From the NCBI GenBank assembly GCA_044224515.1, contig JBGAKH010000011.1:99700-163699 (forward strand): 64,000 nucleotides of DNA, in the 5' to 3' direction. Position numbers and translations under genes: made by a program. Every line of letters starts with the position of its first letter. The stretch's first letter is position 1. A model generated the notes under the pieces. That model had not been told where the DNA came from and did not search any database. It worked only from the letters and a program-made list of their open reading frames with translations. Source of the DNA: JBBATK01 sp044224515. GTDB taxonomy: Bacteria > Bacteroidota > Ignavibacteria > Kapaibacteriales > NICIL-2. Positions 56,101 through 64,000 of the stretch are shown in pieces.

Positions 56101-59100
56101 GTAACAAACGATACAGGGGTCGTTGTGCGTGTAAATGTTAACACTGGAGCAGTTCTGAGCACAGGAATCCGTCAATCACAAGGGCATTATACTGGAGTTG
56201 TGCGCAATAGTAGCGGCAGTGTACTAGGAGTCGCTTGCAGATACTACTCTACAGATCTATACGATAGCGGTACATTGGCGGTAGGAGCATTTAATACGGT
56301 AGATCTTAATTCTAGTGATGTGGCTCATGAAAAAGCCTGCGGTACAAATGGTAGTACCGAATGTAGGGTGCTGCTGTTTCCATCAGGTAATTCATTGAAG
56401 ACGTACAATGCTCTACATACCTCGGAATCGTACAGCCCCGTTCTTAGTCCTGATGGCACACGTGTCTTCACGACTTCACAAGATGGATACCTTGAGATCT
56501 ATGACATTGAGCCACAATTGGTACAATCTGATACCTCTGATGCGGTGTTCAGTATAGGGTCTCCAGTGATTTCCACGACCTACAGTAGCGGACTCAACTT
56601 TGGTAGTATAGGAACTGGTATGAATAAGGACACTACCTTTAGCGCACTATTTTGCAATACTGGGTCATCCAAGGTGCGTATCGAAAGTATGCTCATTGCA
56701 GGAGCCAATGCTGCAGACTTTAGCATATCTCGAGGTGCCGCTGGTGATACCCTGTCACCCGGCGAGTGTCGGACGATTGAGCTTCGCTTTGCTCCTTCGT
56801 CTGTCGGATCGAAGAGTGCGCAACTGCAGATCATCACCAAGTGTGATACACTGAAAATATCCCTTAATGGCACCGTAGTACAACCAAGTTTACAAGTGGC
56901 AGCTACAATTGTTGACTTTGGCAAAGTAGAAGTTGGACTCCAGAAAGATACAACGGTAAGCGTTGTAGTGAAGAATATTGGTGCCAGCGCTGTTACTGTT
57001 ACTAACACAAGAAAGGCTGGTCCTGATACTACACAGTTTCAGATACTCAACGGCGGAGGCTCTTTTACGCTTGCCGCTGGCGCGAGCCGACAAATGCAAC
57101 TGCGCTTTGCCCCTGTGGAGAGAGGTTTAACTAACGGACTCATCCTCTTTGACTATGCCGGGGTTGGTTCTCCTGCTGTGGCAATGCTTCTGGGTGAAGG
57201 CTTGCGCCTGGCACGGGCTAATGCTAACGCACCAGTGTTTGACAATCTAACATGTCATGTTAGCTATCGTGACACGACTATCACTTTAAGTAGCTTCGGT
57301 ACAGACGACTTAATAGTTAGCGACACATCGATCTCAGGCGCTAGTGCTGCTCAATTCAGAATTCTTTCAGGGCTTCGTAAACCCGACACGTTAAACCGTA
57401 CCAACGGTTCGCGACAGATCACCATTCGTTTTACACCGGTTGTGACAGGAAACGCGACGGCAACGCTCAATCTGAAAACAAACGCTGTGAATCTTCCGCC
57501 CGACAGCGTGTTGCACATAAGTCTCGCTGGGAGAAAAGACAGCATTGGCTTTGTCATTGCTAACAAGCAAATACTGCTTAGTAACGTGACAGCAAATACT
57601 GCCTATGCGCGTAGTGCACAGCTCACAAATACTGGAACAGTAGCGATTGGTTGGACTGGTTTACCCGTCACAATCGGTAAGTTCATCATTGACAGTATTG
57701 CTCCGAATCCCACGCCACCCGGTCAGAATGCAACCATTTACTTACGCTTTAGTGGTGGTGCAAAAGGTACTAGCTACAAGGAGCGGTATATAGTGACAGA
57801 TACGCTCTGTGGCCGCCTTGACAGCTTGAACTTGAGCGCGACTGTAGAAATCCCCACACCACCTACGCTGAGTAGTTTGAGTCTATTGGGGCTGTCGGCT
57901 ATAGGTTGTGGTGTAGCAAATAGCGACAGTGTGATAGTGATCTCAAATCCTGGAGACTCTGCGGTTGTCATACGGCAGATGCGCCTGGCGGGACTGGACT
58001 CCGTGGACTTCGAGATACTGTCACCGACCTCATTTCCAGTGAGCGTTGCCTCACGCGACAGTATGTCGATTCGTATTCGCTTTAAGCCCTCAAGTGTTGG
58101 AGCGAAGCAGACGAGCCTGAATATCCGAAGCAACGCATTCAACAGCGGTGCTGACAGTACCTATAGTATACAGCTGTTCTGTCAAAAAGATAGTGCTGCC
58201 TTCTCTCTGCCCAGCTCTTTGAGTTTTACAAATGTCCCTTCCTCAACAGCCCAACAAAAACAACTGACACTAAAGAACACAGGAACCAGCACAATCAGCT
58301 GGATGGCAACGCCTGTTGTCGTCAATGAGTTCGTGATTGATTCGATTGTACCGAAGAGTACTCCGGTGGGCGGACAGTCTGTTGTGTACATAACCTTTAG
58401 TGGCGGAAGTTCCGGACAGACCTTTAAGCGTAGCTACGACTTTATTGAATCAACGTGCAACCAGAAGATTACGCTGAATCTAACTGCAACAGTCGACATT
58501 CCACCTCCTACGCTGGTATGCGCTAACGCTGTGCAGACGGGAAATCTGCTGTGTAAGACTGAGTTGGACACGAGCGTGACAATCTCTAACACAGGAGGAA
58601 GTGATTTAATCATTAGTGATACTCTGATCAGCGGTGCAGACGCAGCAGCTTTTAGTCTGCCAGGCCTAGTGCTACCGCTTACTATCCCTACGAAGCAACA
58701 GGCTTCGATCAGGGTACACGTACGTAGTCTGAAGGTTGGCTTGCATAGTGCTGTGCTGGACCTGAGCTCGAATGCAGACAATGCCACTGCTGGCCATACC
58801 CAGATTGGTCTCAGTATGCGGAAGGATAGTGCAGGCTTCAACCTGAGTCCCTCAAGTGTATCATTCACAAACGTCCCCGTCGCTACAGCCGTCACGAAGA
58901 CTCTGAGTATCACTAATACTGGCAGTATTGCTCAGAGCTGGTCGACGCCTTTGTCTGCAAGCGGATTCGTGATTGATTCTATCGTACCCTCAACAACGCC
59001 GCCTGGTGGCACGTCGACAGTGTATGTGCGGTTCATTGGCGGAAACACAGGCGATGTGTTCAACGCCTTCATCGACCTTCAGGAAAGTGCTTGTTCGCAG

Positions 59101-60471
59101 GTTCATAGGCTGCAACTCAACGCCACAGTAAATATTCCGCCACCACTCATCAAGGTGCAAAGTGCACTGGGCTATCAGAGCGTTTTGTGTACGACTCAAA
59201 TGCAAGACTCGACTTTGACCATTGAGAATACTGGTGGAAGCGATTTGATCATTAATGATACTCTATGGACAGGAGCAGATCGGGCTTACTTCAGTCTTCA
59301 GGGCTTAACCCTTCCGTTTACGGTGAGTAAAGCATCCTCAAAGACTATCATTGTGCACTGGATGCCACAACACAATGGTGTCTTTAATGCCCAGCTCGAT
59401 CTGGTTTCCAACGCTGACAATGCTACGCTCAGCGGTGGCAAAACAACCCTGACTCTGACTGCACAGAAAGATAGCAGTTGGTTGAATCTACCGTCAGGAT
59501 CTACACTGGACTTCGGTAATGTAGCGGCAAGTCTACCACAAACTCAGACCATCAGCATTGAGAACAAGGGAAGTGTGGCATTGAGTATTCCAACGGGAAC
59601 TGTATTGGGTCTATTCAGTATTAAGAGCATAACCCCTACTCCGATACCAGCCGGACAAAATGCAACTGCAGTGATCGAGTTTGCCGGCGCCACAAGTGGA
59701 AGCTACAATGAGCAGTGGAGTATAAGTGATGGATGCTTGCACCAAGTTGTCGTCGATCTCAAAGCCAGCATACAGACTCAGGCTGCTGCAAGCGCTGAAA
59801 TACGTTGTGATAGCGCTGTTGGCTATCCTGGCGATGTGGTGAACGTACAACTGCATCTGAGCAATCAGAGTAATCTTGGTGTCGCAGGTGTTAACGCATT
59901 CGAGCTCGACCTTATTTATAACGCAACTGTTGTTCAAGCCCTCACTGCCGATGGCGGTCTTAGCATGGGGACTTCGAGTACAACGGGTGATTCAACAACC
60001 CAACACCTGGTGCTCAACCTGGCTCAGCTACAAAACAACACCTTCGGTTCTTTGAATTTTAGGATAGGACTTGGCAATGACAGCGCTACGACCCTAAGAA
60101 TCTCACAACTCAAAAGCAGTGGAGGTACAGCGACTATCACCAGCTTTAATGGAAAAATCGGAGTGCTGGGTATTTGCCGATCGGGAGGCGCACGTTTGAT
60201 GAGTCCAAACGCAACTCCGACTGCACTAATGCTTAGTCCGAATCCGGTAACCGATGTAATAACTCTCAAAGTGCAATCACCAGAACGCCAGCTCAGCATA
60301 CGCGTCGTTGATGCTACAGGCAGGGAGCTGATGTGTCTCTATGAGGGTACACTGGCGACAGACGAATCACAATTTGACTGCAGCGTCAAGGATCTGGTAA
60401 GTGGCGTGTATAGTGTGGTTATGCAAACGCCAACGGAGGTGCGCGTCTACAAAATGCAGGTGGTACGTTAA
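53146..60471 (+). CDS. Giant vWA/beta-propeller/ASH-repeat T9SS protein
   Basis: Secreted protein of 2,441 residues. Signal peptide (about 1-25), then a von Willebrand A domain (about 90-270) with the MIDAS motif DVSGSMD, the Thr and GGTDYDMG/FLTDG segments; a WD40-like propeller (about 500-1118; IWDVSS, LYDGST repeats); a chain of about six ASH/choice-of-anchor D units of 160-190 residues (about 1145-2210), each with an ISNTGGSDLIISDTLISGAD-like block and a TNVPVATAVTKTLSITNTGS-like block; a cohesin-like domain (about 2215-2341; VGYPGDVVNVQLHLSN); and a T9SS type A C-terminal domain (LSPNPVTDVITLKV ... LVSGVYSVVM). The ATG at 53146 starts the signal peptide. A probable adhesion or matrix-binding surface protein, just upstream of an OmpA-domain gene (11-bp gap). 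Confidence 0.88.
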   Translation: MKKLLYYVSVVIVLLSLTSVPVKTQSLSVYDIDVSNFPTVKIRVFVFDQNGNLLRNLSPAQFQIVENGNPRTVSTYSCGPQSTPCPNLSAVLTVDVSGSMDQGAPRRIDLAKSAAKAFVRALALNVNECAATSFDQLNYLNCDFTRDTTRLLNAINGLAPLGGTDYDMGFRNSPAGGLVVAQRSQPNNRRVLVFLTDGLGAGNEAAITSMAQSNNIKVYCIAVGMGTPQILKNICTATNGQWFDNVNQIAQAEAIYRQISSYEQCYPPCELSYTSALDCNQNRSVTITIPSLGISQVVNYALPTSLIPRLSYSKTGVSYGGVPPATTRDSTVVLTAQNGTVTVNSGSFSNTKFSVVNWGGSSPPFTLSNGQTRTLTVRFSPIDSSMQFGSLSLNTNACNNGSFVVSGGYASRTVATRTLAVVEPNGGENYSTCDSMKIRWSGIQLSDTVRVELSTNNGASWTKIKDSVTNTNQLVIKTPASVGTQNLVRVSQLKKQSDTMMLLPNYFRGNTSYVKPHPANGNIVAACNGWPGGTSKLSSLRDERKVFIYDCNSGDTIKTFTPTGSAAYSNAYAVAWSSTGDTLISLHYAPATASSYVFIWNYNTGSVLSTITISASEAVDCDIDATGTRIAVALQKVNNNVLLYNVTSGSLLQTLAYHDNKVWRVRFNPQGTRLASCGQDNRAIIWDVSSYARLITITQPSVVTCVAWSPTQAQFVTSCSDNYSRLYDGSTGALIRTFNGAVVGTGPLYWTSFNGDGSRILSSGTSNSSRSAIWNVSSGALVTSFDFTSRVNKAVNAGNSCCYTQNGNIVTANLGYGLNLFTSSGSFVRSFARINGLVQWGSSVDFSTDGALIAITGTMGETIVYDSKTKDTVKVITGSSENPSWPFDWRASTQFSPNGQYLGIKDPDGLVRLYSTSTWTLVKSISTGSTSPAFCFSPDAQSFVVNNSLYNVSTGSLTRTFSTGINVRAICFDQTGTTAYLAGGAVTNDTGVVVRVNVNTGAVLSTGIRQSQGHYTGVVRNSSGSVLGVACRYYSTDLYDSGTLAVGAFNTVDLNSSDVAHEKACGTNGSTECRVLLFPSGNSLKTYNALHTSESYSPVLSPDGTRVFTTSQDGYLEIYDIEPQLVQSDTSDAVFSIGSPVISTTYSSGLNFGSIGTGMNKDTTFSALFCNTGSSKVRIESMLIAGANAADFSISRGAAGDTLSPGECRTIELRFAPSSVGSKSAQLQIITKCDTLKISLNGTVVQPSLQVAATIVDFGKVEVGLQKDTTVSVVVKNIGASAVTVTNTRKAGPDTTQFQILNGGGSFTLAAGASRQMQLRFAPVERGLTNGLILFDYAGVGSPAVAMLLGEGLRLARANANAPVFDNLTCHVSYRDTTITLSSFGTDDLIVSDTSISGASAAQFRILSGLRKPDTLNRTNGSRQITIRFTPVVTGNATATLNLKTNAVNLPPDSVLHISLAGRKDSIGFVIANKQILLSNVTANTAYARSAQLTNTGTVAIGWTGLPVTIGKFIIDSIAPNPTPPGQNATIYLRFSGGAKGTSYKERYIVTDTLCGRLDSLNLSATVEIPTPPTLSSLSLLGLSAIGCGVANSDSVIVISNPGDSAVVIRQMRLAGLDSVDFEILSPTSFPVSVASRDSMSIRIRFKPSSVGAKQTSLNIRSNAFNSGADSTYSIQLFCQKDSAAFSLPSSLSFTNVPSSTAQQKQLTLKNTGTSTISWMATPVVVNEFVIDSIVPKSTPVGGQSVVYITFSGGSSGQTFKRSYDFIESTCNQKITLNLTATVDIPPPTLVCANAVQTGNLLCKTELDTSVTISNTGGSDLIISDTLISGADAAAFSLPGLVLPLTIPTKQQASIRVHVRSLKVGLHSAVLDLSSNADNATAGHTQIGLSMRKDSAGFNLSPSSVSFTNVPVATAVTKTLSITNTGSIAQSWSTPLSASGFVIDSIVPSTTPPGGTSTVYVRFIGGNTGDVFNAFIDLQESACSQVHRLQLNATVNIPPPLIKVQSALGYQSVLCTTQMQDSTLTIENTGGSDLIINDTLWTGADRAYFSLQGLTLPFTVSKASSKTIIVHWMPQHNGVFNAQLDLVSNADNATLSGGKTTLTLTAQKDSSWLNLPSGSTLDFGNVAASLPQTQTISIENKGSVALSIPTGTVLGLFSIKSITPTPIPAGQNATAVIEFAGATSGSYNEQWSISDGCLHQVVVDLKASIQTQAAASAEIRCDSAVGYPGDVVNVQLHLSNQSNLGVAGVNAFELDLIYNATVVQALTADGGLSMGTSSTTGDSTTQHLVLNLAQLQNNTFGSLNFRIGLGNDSATTLRISQLKSSGGTATITSFNGKIGVLGICRSGGARLMSPNATPTALMLSPNPVTDVITLKVQSPERQLSIRVVDATGRELMCLYEGTLATDESQFDCSVKDLVSGVYSVVMQTPTEVRVYKMQVVR

Positions 60472-60482
60472 TCCAAGACTTT

Positions 60483-62681
60483 ATGAAAACCCCTACTCTA
60501 AACCTCAAGCTGATATTTCACAGTGTCTTAGTACTCCTTTGCTTAACAAAGGTGGTTGTTGCACAAACAGTAAGGCCAAGCCTTAGTTCATGGCAGCTCG
60601 GACTCTTTGGTCAAGCAGGTAGCACACAGCATGCAGCAAATTTTCAACAACTACCGGGGGTTCCAAATTGTTGCCCTCGATTTGAGAGTGGCTCAGGTAC
60701 AGCACTGTTCACCGGGGTTCTTGTGAATTACTATATGGGTACATCAACCGCGCTTGGAGTACGCCTGGGCTATGCTTCGTTTAGTGGTACACTACAGAAG
60801 GAAGAAGCAACAACGGTTCTCATTAGGGGTTCAGCCCAGGCGGGCTCTTTTATTCACACACTTGACGCAACACTGAGTGCAATCAGCGTGCAGCCCCATC
60901 TTCGCCTTGGCTTTTTGTCAAAAGCTTATGTCGAACTTGGAACGGAATTCGCCATGATGCTGACCTCAGATTACGCTCAACAGGAGACGATCGGCCAACC
61001 AAGCGGTCAGGGAACCTTTCTGGATGCTTTGGGTCAAGATTCTCATAGTCGTATCCGCAATCAGTCTGCTGGTACACTTCCGCAAGCGGCACAGATGCTT
61101 ATCCTTCCGAATGTGACCTTGGGATATGAGTTGCCCTTGAACCGTCAACAGAATGTGACATTATCACCTGAACTTAGCTATGCTTATGGATTGACCAAAG
61201 TTGTCACTGATCTCGATTGGAAGGTTCAACAGTTTCGCGCAGGAATAGCGCTGGCATATCGTCCTGTGAGTCTGCCAGTTGTTCAACAAGAACACTTGCA
61301 CATAGATACTCTTCGACTTCCACAACCCAATTTGTTGCGCGAGTACATTGCCAAAGGAAGTGACCGTTTTTCAGAATCCGAAACAGTCGAGAATGACGTG
61401 CGCATACAACGACGAGACATTCATCGTACTGATACGTTGTACTATGCAGAAATTCCGGCCCAGCGACACGAGGAAAAGCCAGTCGATCCACGCCCGGAAA
61501 AGTTCACTGTAAGTCTCAATGCGGTTGCTGTGGATGAAGAAAAACACGAAGATGATACTGTCCGAATTCAGTTGCGTCAGTATTCCAATCTGTTGTTGAC
61601 TCCTTTGTTGAACTATATTTTCTTCGAAGATGGCGATGCCAATCTGTCAGAACGCTATATACGTCTTCAAAGTTCCGATACAGCTGCATTTGACGAGAAC
61701 AAGTACAACTCAGTCGACAAACTTCCAACCTACTATCAATTGCTGAATATTGTTGGCAAGAGACTTCATGAGTATCCTGCTGCAACATTGCGGCTTATAG
61801 GATGCAACAGCAACAGAGGCGTTGAAAGCGGAGATACCGCCCTCTCAAGAAAGCGAGCCGAAAAAGTGTACCGCTACTTACATGAAGTGTGGGATATTTC
61901 TCCGCAACGAATGAGTATCGGCGTACGGAATCTACCAGAATATGCATCCAATCCAGACTCTGCTGATGGAGCATCAGAGAATCGTCGTGTAGAACTCTGG
62001 AGCCCAGAGTACAATATTCTCAGACCTATTATTACAAGTGATACAACCGTCTATGCGCGAACAATGGATGTACATTTGCGCCCAAAAGCTGAATCAGCCT
62101 CCGGTGTCGCCGCATGGTCCATAGGCGTGATATCTAACAACCAGATTGTCTTCACCAAGGGCGCTCCAGGTTCCGTGCCGGACGATATTACCTGGAAGCT
62201 AAGCACTGAGGAACAGCGTCGTCTTCGCGACGAAAAGAGACTTAAGGCTGAGCTCCAAGTTCGCAATAACAACGGGGAAAGTGCCCGTGCTGAGTCTGTA
62301 TTATTTGTGACCTCGCAAGAACAACGATCCTACAAACGTACTATCATCGACAGTATGGAAGTGGATCGTTATAGTCTCATTCTTTTTGATGTGCGTAGTT
62401 CGGAGCTTAAGCGATTCAACTCCAAGATTATCGAGTTTATCAAACAACGAATTAGTTCAACCTCCCAGATATTTGTAGAGGGGTACACGGATCGCCTGGG
62501 AGAAAGTAATTACAACCAAGCCCTGGCAACAAGTCGTGCCGAGGAAACAGCCCGAGCACTTGGGACTAGAGTACAACATATTGAAGGACACGGGGAGGTA
62601 AATAGCTACAACAATGACTTACCTGAAGGAAGACACTACACACGAACTGTCGATATAGTTGTTAAAACACCGTTGAATTGA
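60483..62681 (+). CDS. Outer-membrane barrel protein with two OmpA domains
   Basis: Protein of 732 residues. A signal peptide (ending LTKVVVAQ) leads to a beta-barrel-like N-terminal part (about 30-260; GVRLGYASFSG, PHLRLGFLSKAYVELGTEF, PELSYAYGL), a linker with an acidic, His-containing stretch, a first OmpA-like domain (about 375-510; SNRGVESGDTALSRKRAEKVYRYL, SENRRVELWS) and a second at the C-terminus (about 635-730; FVEGYTDRLGESNYNQALATSRAEETARAL, RTVDIVV). OmpA domains bind peptidoglycan, so the protein likely ties the outer membrane to the wall. It starts 11 bp after the giant T9SS gene and is surely co-transcribed, suggesting it anchors or exports that protein. Confidence 0.88.
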   Translation: MKTPTLNLKLIFHSVLVLLCLTKVVVAQTVRPSLSSWQLGLFGQAGSTQHAANFQQLPGVPNCCPRFESGSGTALFTGVLVNYYMGTSTALGVRLGYASFSGTLQKEEATTVLIRGSAQAGSFIHTLDATLSAISVQPHLRLGFLSKAYVELGTEFAMMLTSDYAQQETIGQPSGQGTFLDALGQDSHSRIRNQSAGTLPQAAQMLILPNVTLGYELPLNRQQNVTLSPELSYAYGLTKVVTDLDWKVQQFRAGIALAYRPVSLPVVQQEHLHIDTLRLPQPNLLREYIAKGSDRFSESETVENDVRIQRRDIHRTDTLYYAEIPAQRHEEKPVDPRPEKFTVSLNAVAVDEEKHEDDTVRIQLRQYSNLLLTPLLNYIFFEDGDANLSERYIRLQSSDTAAFDENKYNSVDKLPTYYQLLNIVGKRLHEYPAATLRLIGCNSNRGVESGDTALSRKRAEKVYRYLHEVWDISPQRMSIGVRNLPEYASNPDSADGASENRRVELWSPEYNILRPIITSDTTVYARTMDVHLRPKAESASGVAAWSIGVISNNQIVFTKGAPGSVPDDITWKLSTEEQRRLRDEKRLKAELQVRNNNGESARAESVLFVTSQEQRSYKRTIIDSMEVDRYSLILFDVRSSELKRFNSKIIEFIKQRISSTSQIFVEGYTDRLGESNYNQALATSRAEETARALGTRVQHIEGHGEVNSYNNDLPEGRHYTRTVDIVVKTPLN

Positions 62682-62749
62682 AGTAGTCGAATCTTTAAAA
62701 GCCCAATTGCGGTGGTAAAGCGGTGTTTGGGCCCTTCCGGCATTCGAGT

Positions 62750-62942
62750 GGAAAATCCGCGGTTGATGACCTGCTACCTCCACGAGAGTCAGTTCATTGA
62801 CTCCGTATTTAATGTCCTTACTGATCCGCATTGTAACATGCTGTAATTGAGGCACTTCGAGTAGTACAATAGGGGGGATGTGGCACGAAATTGATTGATT
62901 AATCCGCGGTGGAATAAGTGGGGCAGTAGGGGCGGATTGTCC
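62750..62942 (+). mobile_element. Short TIR element, copy B (193 bp)
   Basis: Begins GGAAAATCCGC and ends GCGGATTGTCC, 10 of 11 complementary. Contains ACTGATCCGCATTGTAA and ATTAATCCGCGGTGGA, found at the equivalent positions in copy A. Begins 69 bp after the OmpA gene and ends 26 bp before the integrase remnant's stop codon. Confidence 0.78.
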
Positions 62943-62967
62943 AGTCGAGAAATCAAAAACTACAGAG

Positions 62968-63426
62968 TCACCCCCACACCACCCACATCTCCTGCTCCGC
63001 AACCTTATCCGTCAGCTTGATATAGCGCTTGAACGTCTTGTAGTCCTTGGGCCCGGTCACCTTCATCACCGTTTCAGGTCTCATTCCTTCCTCCAGCGAA
63101 AGTGTGACAAAGGTATGAGGCGCTACATGGGTCGATACAAACTTGTACTTAAGTTCTTTGAGTTCGATGCGCTCGGCACCGCGATAGCGCACGATCGTAA
63201 CAATCTCATCGATTCCTGCGAGGAGCCACGCCCCTTTCAGGTATTGGTTCGTTTTCTGACTACTAGTCACGGGTAGTCTTCCGACATCTTTGTATTTCTC
63301 CATTAGTGCTCGTGCATGAGAGGAGAGGGGGATATTCAGGATGTCTTTGGTCTTTGTTGTTCGGAGTTGCCACGTACTGCCTTTAGCAGCCTCATGTGGA
63401 AAATCCGCCTCTCCTGACTCACACAA
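62968..63426 (-). pseudogene. Truncated tyrosine recombinase (integrase) remnant
   Basis: The frame encodes the C-terminal part of a Bacteroidota-type site-specific integrase: WQLRTTKTKDILNIPLSSHARALMEKY, NQYLKGAWLLAGIDE, RYRGAERIELKELKYKFVSTH, then HTFVTLSLEEGMRPETVMKVTG and DYKTFKRYIKLTDKVAEQEMW. Usually the conserved box reads HTARRTF; here it is HVAPHTF, so the catalytic Arg is Pro. The later GHKDYKTF box is GPKDYKTF, so the His is Pro too; the nucleophile Tyr remains. The N-terminal DNA-binding and first catalytic parts are absent, replaced by element copy C from about 63397 outward. It is therefore a non-functional relic. Confidence 0.85.
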
Positions 63427-63590
63427 TCCGCAGCGGATTGATCCAGCACCGAACCGGAAGGGACTCGTGTCTGCGAGTCCTGAAGTCCTCAGATTGCAGT
63501 AAGTTACTATGCGGAACAGTCAATACACTTCAGACGGAATCGCTATACCAACTTTCGTGGAATTGGTGGATCATTCGGAGCGGATTTTCT
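63397..63590 (-). mobile_element. Short TIR element, copy C (194 bp, inverted)
   Basis: Plus strand reads GGAAAATCCGC (63397-63407) to GCGGATTTTCT (63580-63590), inverted complementary except for the last base. Its minus strand carries GATCCACCAATTCCACGAA and ATCAATCCGC as in copy A. It cuts off the 5' half of the integrase, and together with copy B it brackets the integrase remnant in opposite orientation. Confidence 0.78.
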
Positions 63591-63618
63591 ACCTAGGTAA
63601 ACAAATCAGAAACGTAAA

Positions 63619-64000
63619 AGGATGCCGGAGGCATCCCGCAACCTAGCCTAGGGTCAGAGCGAAGCTCAGACCCTAGGAAGGCTACACCGAAGTGAGCAAG
63701 CATCGCATGAATCACACGAATGTTGGGTGTTGATCCACAATCACGAACGGAGAAGAATCCGTTTGATACCGGTGCGATGCCTCCGGCATCGGGGGTGTGG
63801 GTTGGGCGCGTGTACCTAGGGTCATCGCTTCGCTCTGACCCTAGGCTAGGTTGTGCGAGGCCTCCGGCATCGGGGGTGTGGGTTGGGCGTGCACCTAGGG
63901 TCATCGCTGCGCTTTGACACTAGGCTAGGTTGTGCGATGCCTCCGGCATCGGGGGTGTGGGTTGGGCGCGTGTACCAAGGGTAATCGCTGCGCTCTGACC
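63619..64000. repeat. Palindrome-rich 79-81-bp repeats at the window end
   Basis: Three direct units start at 63772, 63853 and 63932 (81, 79 bp; the last runs off the window). Each holds a GATGCC-TCC-GGCATC hairpin (variant in the second), a GGGGGTGTGGGTTGGGCG block and a CCTAGGGTC/GACCCTAGG stem (imperfect in the later units). An inverted copy of the same modules lies at 63619-63677. No gene is supported here; the open frames that cross it are repeat translations. Confidence 0.85.

Noticed and set aside
63720..63917. 65-codon frame with PPASGVWVGR repeats
   Set aside because: Arises from the 80-bp repeat units; no support as a gene.

Overview
The window looks like chromosome from a free-living Gram-negative bacterium of the Fibrobacteres-Chlorobi-Bacteroidetes (FCB) group, outside the classical Bacteroidales and Flavobacteriales, plausibly near Chlorobi, Ignavibacteria or Kapabacteria. 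This is inferred from four proteins with type IX secretion (T9SS) C-terminal sorting domains, a SusC-style TonB receptor with a carboxypeptidase-regulatory domain, Bacteroidota-type integrase and PAS/LuxR proteins, and many genes without a clear Shine-Dalgarno. No database search was possible. Most genes look about 50% GC by eye; about 51.4-56.5 kb is visibly more AT-rich.

Layout. 0-8 kb: OmpR-type response regulator, MazG-like pyrophosphohydrolase, lipoprotein, TonB receptor, a T9SS protein, pirin and a nitroreductase. 8-10.6 kb: mraZ-rsmH behind a clear MraZ box, with no further division/cell-wall (dcw) genes; rsmH is followed directly by a 660-bp nest of tandem and inverted repeats and a truncated IS200-type TnpA. 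11-31 kb: housekeeping genes, including a DegT aminotransferase, rho, pyruvate kinase, a methyltransferase, hpf, arginase, pntB, cdsA, a cation efflux protein, a Sua5-type protein, a hybrid sensor kinase, a LysE exporter, a 3'-5' exonuclease, a YihY protein and an MGDG-synthase-like glycosyltransferase. 31-38 kb: dusB, a tilS with a disordered N-terminal extension of about 730 residues, hpt and a manC-like gene. 38-46 kb: nuoL outside a nuo operon, two YCII proteins, a class II amidotransferase, a T9SS protein behind an 11-bp phased TTAAC array, and a vanadium-haloperoxidase-fold lipoprotein lacking its vanadate ligands. 46.5-51 kb: a 1,427-residue PKD/T9SS protein and tRNA-Leu(UAG).

51-64 kb looks like an acquired, partly decayed island. 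It starts just after tRNA-Leu and contains three copies of a 193-194-bp element with 11-bp terminal inverted repeats (51194, 62750 and, inverted, 63397), a 24-bp phased repeat array, and a tyrosine-recombinase remnant with mutated catalytic residues lying exactly between two opposing copies. The cargo is a three-gene module: a PAS/coiled-coil/LuxR regulator, a 2,441-residue vWA/beta-propeller/ASH-repeat/cohesin-like T9SS protein, and an outer-membrane barrel with two OmpA domains. The window ends inside another palindrome-rich repeat cluster.

The strongest candidates for something undescribed are the short terminal-inverted-repeat element family with its trapped integrase, the PAS-LuxR/giant protein/OmpA module, the TilS extension, and the REPIN-like repeats beside the TnpA.
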